Shown piece by piece: positions 6,655 through 10,784 of a stretch of 10,784 nt of DNA. The notes under the pieces were generated by a model. That model was not told where the DNA came from. It searched no databases and saw only the letters and a program-made list of their open reading frames with translations. The DNA comes from Planctomycetaceae bacterium (GTDB taxonomy: Bacteria; Planctomycetota; Planctomycetia; Pirellulales; Pirellulaceae): positions 1 through 10,784 of the forward strand of contig SKVE01000993.1 of assembly GCA_007129635.1 (NCBI GenBank), given 5' to 3'. Every line of letters starts with the position of its first letter. The stretch's first letter is position 1. The translations under genes were made by a program, and so were the position numbers.

Positions 6655-7863
6655 ATGACCCGAACTTTTCGTCGAGTTGCCACGATCGTTCTTTTGACGT
6701 TGGCTGGCACGGGGTGGTGGCTAGCTGGCGCACGGGCCGCCGAAAACCCTTATCCCGTGCCCGACGGGGGTGTGCCTGAATTGATCGCCCTGATTCAGAA
6801 AGTTTCCCAAGTCCAACCCGAGACGCCGCAGGACGATATCCGTCACCGGCTGTTCGCCCGCCCGGCAATCCGCCAGGCCGCCGAAAGAATCCTCGAACTC
6901 GACCAAGACGCCACGTCGGAAGCCTATCAGGCAGCCCGGTTCCTGGTGATGGTCGAGCGGATCCGCTCGATCGCCCAAGACCATCCCGACCCGCAGCAGA
7001 CGATGACGGACGCATATGCGTACATCGGCGAACTGGTCAAGGCAGGACAGCACCGGGTCGCTGCCGACTTGGCGCTGCTGCTGGGCCGGACGCTGGTGCA
7101 GGTGGGCGAGTGGCAAGGTGCCGTCGATGCGCACAAGAAGCTCTCGCCGCTGTTCGCCGACACCAAGAGCCCGGCGATTGTCAGCCAACTGCGGAGTATT
7201 TCGGAAAACGTGCTGGAAATCTCGGCCCAAATGGAAGAGAACGCACCCGCCGCCAAGAAACCGGTGATTCAGCCCACAGGTCGACTCGTACCACTGGATC
7301 TGAGCGGCGCATGGAACCGGAAGACGGTCGATTTTTCCGGACCCGGTGATTTCGAAGGAAACGGGTTGGCCGAACTGCCCAGGGGCGAACAAGCGCTGCG
7401 CGGCGTCACATTCCGCATCGGCGAGGGAGTCGTCCAGCTCGGCAGCACGAACCTGCCGGACGAATCGGGTGAAGTCTTGGACATTGCAGTCCAGCGGAAG
7501 ATCAGCCGTCTGTACGCCCTGCATGCGACGCAGTGGAACACCGACGACGGAGCCCTTGTAGGTCAGTACCGGCTGACGTATCAGGACGGCGAAACCGCTT
7601 CGCTGCCGATCGTCTATGGTGCAGACATTCGCGATTGGTGGATTTGGGACAATGGAATGCCACTGACGCGCGGCGTGGTTGCATGGACTGGCGCCAATCT
7701 GCGTACCGAGCAATACGATATCGCCTTGCGTTTGAGTCTGAGCGTCTGGGAGAACCCGCACCCGGACAAGCAGGTCGCTGCGTTGGACTTCGTATCGAGC
7801 ATGGACACCGAAGCAGCCCCGTTTTGTGTGGCACTCACGGTGGAAGAACTGGAAACGCCATAA
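6655..7863 (+). CDS. Secreted hypothetical protein with C-terminal beta domain common in planctomycete exported proteins
   Basis: 402 residues starting at ATG 6655 with AGGAG at 6644-6648. Residues 1-28 form a signal peptide (Arg-rich start, hydrophobic core, Ala-Arg-Ala cleavage site). Residues about 38-205 are helical and TPR-like in spacing (GQHRVAADLALLLGRTLVQ, GEWQGAVDAHKK), but no clear repeat family is recognised. A linker with Pro follows (about 206-216). The C-terminal part (about 220-402) is a beta-sandwich-like domain marked by FRIGEGVVQLGS, ISRLYALHATQW, IVYGADIRDWW, WENPHPDKQVAALDFVSS and a final FCVALTVEE. I associate this motif set with planctomycete exported proteins of several kinds; its role may be ligand or sugar binding, as in NPCBM-like domains, but this is inference. 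A 155-bp gap with a hairpin separates it from the selenoprotein cluster, so it is probably its own unit. No Cys-based redox motif is present (the single Cys is near the end). Confidence 0.85.
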   Translation: MTRTFRRVATIVLLTLAGTGWWLAGARAAENPYPVPDGGVPELIALIQKVSQVQPETPQDDIRHRLFARPAIRQAAERILELDQDATSEAYQAARFLVMVERIRSIAQDHPDPQQTMTDAYAYIGELVKAGQHRVAADLALLLGRTLVQVGEWQGAVDAHKKLSPLFADTKSPAIVSQLRSISENVLEISAQMEENAPAAKKPVIQPTGRLVPLDLSGAWNRKTVDFSGPGDFEGNGLAELPRGEQALRGVTFRIGEGVVQLGSTNLPDESGEVLDIAVQRKISRLYALHATQWNTDDGALVGQYRLTYQDGETASLPIVYGADIRDWWIWDNGMPLTRGVVAWTGANLRTEQYDIALRLSLSVWENPHPDKQVAALDFVSSMDTEAAPFCVALTVEELETP

Positions 7864-8036
7864 GCATCCGGCCAGACTCCATACCGTGCGGGGTCAACGC
7901 CGCGCAATTGACGACGGAGTGGCTAGTGCCTTGGCTCATGGTTTCGCGTCGTTTCCCCAAGCCCCGAAAAGACACGTGCTTTCGGCAACGATGCAAAATC
8001 TTGAATTTACCACGATAGGGTGGTGCACATTCTCAC

Positions 8037-8064
8037 GGCAGAAAGATGGAGGGCAGAAGAATGA
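8037..8064 (+). repeat. Imperfect tandem repeat of GGCAGAAAGATGGAG / GGCAGAAGAATGAC type
   Basis: Two adjacent copies of about 14 bp, GGCAGAAAGATGGAG and GGCAGAAGAATGAC, lie in the 217-bp gap between two converging genes. Similar short sequences occur between planctomycete genes, from memory. Nothing else was recognised in 7864-8080. Confidence 0.4.
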
Positions 8065-8080
8065 CAGGGGCCGCTCGTAC

Positions 8081-8869
8081 TCATTGCTCCGCTGCCTGGA
8101 TCAGTTCGTCGGCCCAGGCTTGATCGTCGGGAGGCAGTGGCGGTTGACAGGCAGAACGATAATCGATCCGATCGCGGTAGCTGCCTGCCTCGTAGGCTTG
8201 TTCCAAGGCGGCTCGGATGTCCAACGGCACGTCGGGGTCGTCGCCGGCCAGGGGGATGCGGATGCGTGGCAGGGGTTGCCGCACGGTGCGCGGGTAGACC
8301 TCGAAACGGGTTCGCGGCGATCGCGCGCGATTGACCGAGACCAGGTAGTCGTAACGGAAACGCCCCGCCACCAAAGCTTCCGGAACGGCCAAGACGTGCG
8401 GGCCGAACCGCAGCAAGTCGATTTCGACCAGATGGGTCTTGCTCCAGCGGAGCTCCTTCTGTTTGGTCAGATACAGTTCGCGGCCCGGCCCGGAATACTT
8501 GTTCGAGGGGCTGACCAGTTCGATCACCGTGACGACTTGCATCTCGGACTGGCGGTCAAGGATCTCGATATATGGCTCGTGCACCTCCAGATCCGGAGCC
8601 TCGACCACCAGCGGATCGTCCATGACGGCTACGTCCGCTACGGCCAGGCCACCATCTGCGCGACGAGTCTCGCGGATCCAGACGTCCGGCCCGATCGGCC
8701 GATCCGCCGGTCCCTCGACATAAACCCGCTCACCGACCGACGCGATATACCGGGGACGCAACATGGGGGCCAGTTGGTCGGCCAAGTAGACAACGGTTCG
8801 GGTATGAATCCCGGGAAAAATCTCGGGATTCTCCAGATAGGGGTCCATGCCGGGAAAGATCATCGACAT
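8081..8869 (-). CDS. DUF4058 family protein
   Basis: 262 residues, the usual length for DUF4058. The N-terminus FPGMDPYLENPEIFPGIH is the family signature (Phe-Pro-Gly-Met-Asp-Pro-Tyr-Leu-Glu), and VIELVSPSNKYSGPGRE at about 115-131 is the second hallmark. The protein has no signal peptide or membrane segment, so it should be cytoplasmic. Members are common in cyanobacteria and planctomycetes and have no established function; the Glu-Leu-x-Ser-Pro-x-Asn-Lys motif recalls restriction-endonuclease-like folds, but catalytic activity is not shown. Two ATG codons (8869 and 8863) are possible starts; the first has a weak GAAGAAG upstream. It lies 71 bp after the zinc-ribbon-like gene in the same direction and may share its transcript. 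The gene appears intact. Confidence 0.92.
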   Translation of the reverse strand: MSMIFPGMDPYLENPEIFPGIHTRTVVYLADQLAPMLRPRYIASVGERVYVEGPADRPIGPDVWIRETRRADGGLAVADVAVMDDPLVVEAPDLEVHEPYIEILDRQSEMQVVTVIELVSPSNKYSGPGRELYLTKQKELRWSKTHLVEIDLLRFGPHVLAVPEALVAGRFRYDYLVSVNRARSPRTRFEVYPRTVRQPLPRIRIPLAGDDPDVPLDIRAALEQAYEAGSYRDRIDYRSACQPPLPPDDQAWADELIQAAEQ

Positions 8870-8940
8870 CGCTGGTCTTCTTCACAACGGAAACGGAACA
8901 TCGAAGGTTTGTACATCAGCGGGATATTCTAGCACACACG

Positions 8941-9192
8941 TCACAAAACGCGAGAGTGGCCGTTACCATCCTCGCAGGCCGGGAAAAGGACATAATCGCC
9001 GAGCGCGTAGGCGGTAGGGACGCTGCGAGCGTGGTTTTCGCACAAGTGCTTCTCACGCACGGCCCCCCCAGATTCAGCCCACGTCAGATGAAACGTCGCC
9101 CTTTCTTCGCACGAGTCGCATGCAGGTGCCGGGCGGTGCGAAGCAGCGTCTGCCACAGGTGGCTGCTTGGGCTTACGAGAGAATGGCCACAT
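8941..9192 (-). CDS. Small zinc-ribbon-like protein, 83 residues
   Basis: Starts at ATG 9192 with a perfect GGAGGT (9199-9204) six bases upstream and stops at TGA 8941-8943. After a basic N-terminus (MWPFSRKPKQPP) it has CDSCEERATFHLTW (Cys at about 30 and 33) and KHLCENHARS (Cys and His at about 55-58), a CxxC...CxxH pattern fit for one zinc ion. This resembles the N-terminal metal-binding part of McsA-like proteins and small planctomycete proteins that begin Met-Trp-Pro-Phe. A longer in-frame extension reaching 9990 exists, but its translation overlaps the gene at 9438-9887 and is Arg-rich shadow, so the short start is chosen. Function is unknown; a chaperone- or protease-adaptor role is only a guess. 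Confidence 0.72.
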   Translation of the reverse strand: MWPFSRKPKQPPVADAASHRPAPACDSCEERATFHLTWAESGGAVREKHLCENHARSVPTAYALGDYVLFPACEDGNGHSRVL

Positions 9193-9290
9193 GATCGGAC
9201 CTCCGACGCGGACGGGCGCAACTCCCGGGGGTTGTTTTTCTCGTACCAGGGCTGCGCGTTTCTTCCACACATCCTCTTCCCAATACACCT

Positions 9291-9386
9291 CTACGGATTT
9301 ACGAGAGTACAGACCACACGGAAACCAATCCGTTCGCCGTGTACGATCCAACCGCTGTTGTACGCCGCAAGTATGTGCCCGTCGCC
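9291..9386 (-). pseudogene. C-terminal remnant resembling formylglycine-generating-enzyme (SUMF1/FGE-sulfatase) proteins
   Basis: In the minus-strand frame ending at TAG 9293-9291 the translation has LAAYNSGWIVHGERIGFRVV followed by CTLVNP. The pattern (R)AAY...(R)xxxIGFRVVC near the stop is the usual end of planctomycete SUMF1-domain proteins. Only about 30 residues are left: reading upstream in the same frame meets the TAG that ends the gene at 9438-9887. It is therefore a relic. The remaining bases of 9193-9437 show no gene; only the ribosome binding site of the next gene is evident. Assignment is by motif and was not searched. Confidence 0.38.
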
Positions 9387-9437
9387 AGTATAACGAGGCG
9401 TTTGCCGGATCCTCTCGAATCCGTGCGTGAAGTTCCT

Positions 9438-9887
9438 CTAATCTGCGTTTGCTTGACCTTCGGCTTGACACTGTTGTTCGGCTTTGGCTCGAGCCAGTTC
9501 GTCCGCCCGCCGCTGATGCTCGGCGAGCTGCTCCTGCCTGGCAGCTTGGAGTTCGGCGAGTTCCACGTCGGTCAGGCGGTGGTATTCGATTCCGATGAGC
9601 ACCGTTACCTGCTGGTTGTCCTTGGCGATCAGCAGCTTGTGGTCCATGCGGAGGGACTCGGACACGCGCTCCTTGCAGCAGAACTGCCAGGTGCCGGTGC
9701 CGGAAAGCACGAAACTCACTTCGCCCTCCACCGGCGCCGGCGACTTGAGTCCGTAAGTTCTGGCCACGGTGACCAGCGGACCTTGGGAAGCCGTGATCTC
9801 GTAGGATTTCGATTCTGTGGCGGCTTGAACCGTCTGGACCTGCATCCCGCGAACGCTCAGACTGTGACACGTCTCGGGAGTATCCAT
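9438..9887 (-). CDS. Hypothetical protein with charged, coiled-coil-like C-terminus
   Basis: 149 residues from ATG 9887 to TAG 9440-9438; an upstream GTG start at 9968 would add 27 residues, and no strong ribosome binding site decides between them. Residues about 24-100 look like a beta-rich domain (SKSYEITASQGPLVTVARTYG, GEVSFVLSGTGTWQFCCKERV with a Cys-Cys pair, NQQVTVLIGIEYHRLT). Residues about 105-149 are Glu/Ala/Arg/Gln-rich and probably helical (VELAELQAARQEQLAEHQRR). No family is recognised. No signal peptide is seen with the short start. The frame is clean and codon use is like the neighbours, so the gene is probably real. It is followed by relic DNA and then the zinc-ribbon-like gene in the same direction. 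Confidence 0.6.
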   Translation of the reverse strand: MDTPETCHSLSVRGMQVQTVQAATESKSYEITASQGPLVTVARTYGLKSPAPVEGEVSFVLSGTGTWQFCCKERVSESLRMDHKLLIAKDNQQVTVLIGIEYHRLTDVELAELQAARQEQLAEHQRRADELARAKAEQQCQAEGQANAD

Positions 9888-10167
9888 GTGAGAAAAACTT
9901 GCTGAACAATACACACGCCAGCCTAACCAATCTAACACGCCAGAAAGGAATGCTCGCCCACGAACCACCTGCCATGTCGCGATTGACCACTAAAACAGGT
10001 CGTCAGGCACAGCCGATATGAATAAGCACGAGGGCAAGGGAAGACTCGACGAAGGCATGCTGGAGGCAAGCGAATTTCGGGCAAGGGAATGTCCGGTGTC
10101 GTCGCGTTGCGACTCAGGTCAGGCCGACCATGTTTACGACTAGTCGCAACGCGACGGCATGCAATAG

Positions 10168-10187
10168 CCCTGGGTGCGAACCCAGGG
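10168..10187. repeat. Perfect 8-bp hairpin, CCCTGGGT-GCGA-ACCCAGGG
   Basis: Arms 10168-10175 and 10180-10187 around a GCGA tetraloop, between two copies of the 14-mer. It is a different palindrome family, recognisable as a common planctomycete intergenic motif; function unknown. Confidence 0.7.
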
Positions 10188-10386
10188 TGGACGTGCCGAT
10201 TCATGGAGCACCAGTCGCAACGCGACGACAGGCGATGACCGACGTCAAAAAACACCGCCGATTGCATCGTGACCGAACCGGCGCCAAACAACGATTCCGG
10301 CCCAACCCCTCGTTTCATCATTCGGTTCCGACCATGGGACACCTGCCGTCGCGTTGCGACTCACGGACGATACGGTGTCGCGGGTC

Positions 10387-10406
10387 CCACGGACTCGCGT
10401 CCGTGG
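10387..10406. repeat. Perfect 8-bp hairpin, CCACGGAC-TCGC-GTCCGTGG
   Basis: Arms 10387-10394 and 10399-10406 around a TCGC loop, followed by CTAG. It is a third palindrome family within 300 bp and looks like a dispersed repeat widespread in planctomycetes, from memory. Confidence 0.7.
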
Positions 10407-10448
10407 CTAGTGCCTGTCGTCGCTTCGCGACTTGGATGCTGATCGCTA

Positions 10449-10500
10449 GAAAAGATGCCGAAAAGATGCCTGTCCTTTCGTCTCCTTTCGTCTCCTTTTT
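10449..10500. repeat. Two short tandem repeats in a purine-to-pyrimidine tract
   Basis: GAAAAGATGCC is duplicated exactly at 10449-10459 and 10460-10470. It is followed by a 10-bp unit, TCCTTTCGTC, repeated twice and partly a third time, which runs into a T-rich tract to about 10515. The T-rich end could end transcription but has no good stem before it. Confidence 0.65.
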
Positions 10501-10715
10501 TCCCTGTTCTTTTTCTCGGGTGTGCCGTCCGATTGGCGTCAGGTCGAGGGAACGCCTACGTAGGCAATCGACCCAGCGGCGTCGGCATCGTCATCGCGGC
10601 GTTCTTAGCAGGAGGGGGTGGGGAATTGTTCGGCCAAGTAGCGGTGCAGTACGGGGCTTGACATCGGAAACAATGAATGGCAATCATGATCGCGTTCCCG
10701 TGTCGGTTCACGACA

Positions 10716-10784
10716 CTACGGCGCGCCGACGATTTGTAAGTCGGGCAAGGCTTCCCGCAGGCGGGCAACACCCTCGGGAGTCAC
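10716..10784 (-). CDS. 3' end of a leucine-rich-repeat protein (partial)
   Basis: The minus strand from the window edge is open for 22 codons and stops at TAG 10718-10716. Its translation, TPEGVARLREALPDLQIVG then AP, has the Thr-x-x-Gly-Val-x-x-Leu-x-x-x-Leu-Pro-x-x-x-Ile pattern that ends ribonuclease-inhibitor-like LRR domains in many planctomycete proteins. The gene continues beyond 10784, so its other domains cannot be seen. Confidence 0.55.
   Translation of the reverse strand: MTPEGVARLREALPDLQIVGAP

Larger units (their letters stand above)
10101..10432. repeat. Cluster of five palindromic 14-mers, GTCGCGTTGCGACT
   Basis: Copies lie at 10101-10114 (+), 10142-10155 (-), 10213-10226 (-), 10348-10361 (+) and 10419-10432 (+, with TTC in place of GTT). 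Each forms GTCGC-GTT-GCGAC, a 5-bp stem with 3-base loop. Flanks are partly shared (GCCTG before GTC in three copies), so the unit is somewhat longer than the 14-mer. Four of the five cores are identical, in both orientations. This is REP-like intergenic DNA; similar units are frequent in planctomycetes, from memory. Confidence 0.85.
9888..10715. other. Non-coding, repeat-rich spacer of about 830 bp
   Basis: No convincing gene is present on either strand. The stretch holds five copies of a palindromic 14-mer, two other perfect hairpins and a pyrimidine-rich repeat tract, listed separately. GGGCAAGGGAA occurs twice (near 10031 and 10080). From 10520 to 10715 nothing was recognised; open frames there cross repeats or are Pro/Arg-rich without family motifs. 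Confidence 0.6.

Noticed and set aside
7826..8932. Long plus-strand frame opposite the DUF4058 gene
   Set aside because: It is the antisense shadow of a clearly recognised gene; its translation has no family features.
8934..8943. A possible third selenocysteine at the stop of the zinc-ribbon-like gene (TGA CGT GTG TGC TAG, a U-x-x-C end)
   Set aside because: Only three codons follow before TAG, no hairpin at SECIS distance was seen, and there is no paralogue to support it; probably chance.
9193..9990. 349-residue minus-strand frame reaching from 9990 to 8941
   Set aside because: Its N-terminal two thirds are Arg/Ser/Gly-rich shadow of the gene at 9438-9887; only the part from ATG 9192 has its own ribosome binding site and protein-like sequence.
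9932..10342. 136-residue minus-strand frame through the repeat region
   Set aside because: It crosses several palindromes, is rich in Arg, Pro and Cys without family motifs, and overlaps the other candidate start region.
10455..10661. Plus-strand 68-residue frame and minus-strand 71-residue frame near the window end
   Set aside because: The first begins in the tandem-repeat tract and the second crosses the stop region of the LRR gene in another frame; neither shows a ribosome binding site or a known motif.

Overview
The window looks like a high-GC planctomycete chromosome, probably of the Pirellulales type. This is inferred from gene content: a DUF4058 protein, decayed ends of DUF1501-like and formylglycine-generating-enzyme-like genes, the end of a leucine-rich-repeat protein, secreted proteins of planctomycete style, and dense short palindromes between genes. 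No rRNA, tRNA or CRISPR array was seen.

Layout. Bases 1-1800 encode an SLC13-type anion permease with two internal RCK_C (TrkA-C) domains; its 5' end may lie just outside the window. Bases 1801-2180 hold a decayed DUF1501-like tail. A sigma70-like promoter at 2181-2209 then precedes a tight plus-strand cluster (2245-6499) of four genes: a membrane protein, a small Pro/Met/His-rich anchored protein, a NapH-like 4Fe-4S membrane protein, and a secreted protein with EF-hand-like loops. An 11-bp GC-rich hairpin (6544-6572) follows, then a separate secreted protein (6655-7863). Minus-strand genes come next: DUF4058 (8081-8869), a small zinc-ribbon-like protein (8941-9192), a remnant with an FGE-like end (9291-9386), and a hypothetical protein with a charged tail (9438-9887). 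Bases 9888-10715 are non-coding and repeat-rich. The end of an LRR protein enters on the minus strand at 10784.

Main finding. Two genes in the cluster appear to encode selenocysteine at an in-frame UGA (2572-2574 and 6335-6337). In both, the UGA follows a homologous Phe-Glu-Tyr-Gly segment and is followed, in the same open frame, by Cys at +4 and the matching residues Ser-Trp-Arg-Val-Pro. In both, a small hairpin with a UGG loop lies exactly 21 nt after the UGA, as expected of a bacterial SECIS element. The five codons through the hairpin are identical at every wobble base, including codons that end in A or T in a GC-rich genome. Ordinary gene calling would truncate the second gene at 6337 and split the first into a 109-residue protein plus a membrane protein with a TTG start.

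Taken together, the cluster suggests an envelope redox system: a polyferredoxin that could move electrons across or within the membrane, and two extracytoplasmic selenoproteins with a U-x-x-x-C redox motif. The role and substrate are inference. I know of no described system with this composition, but I could not search.
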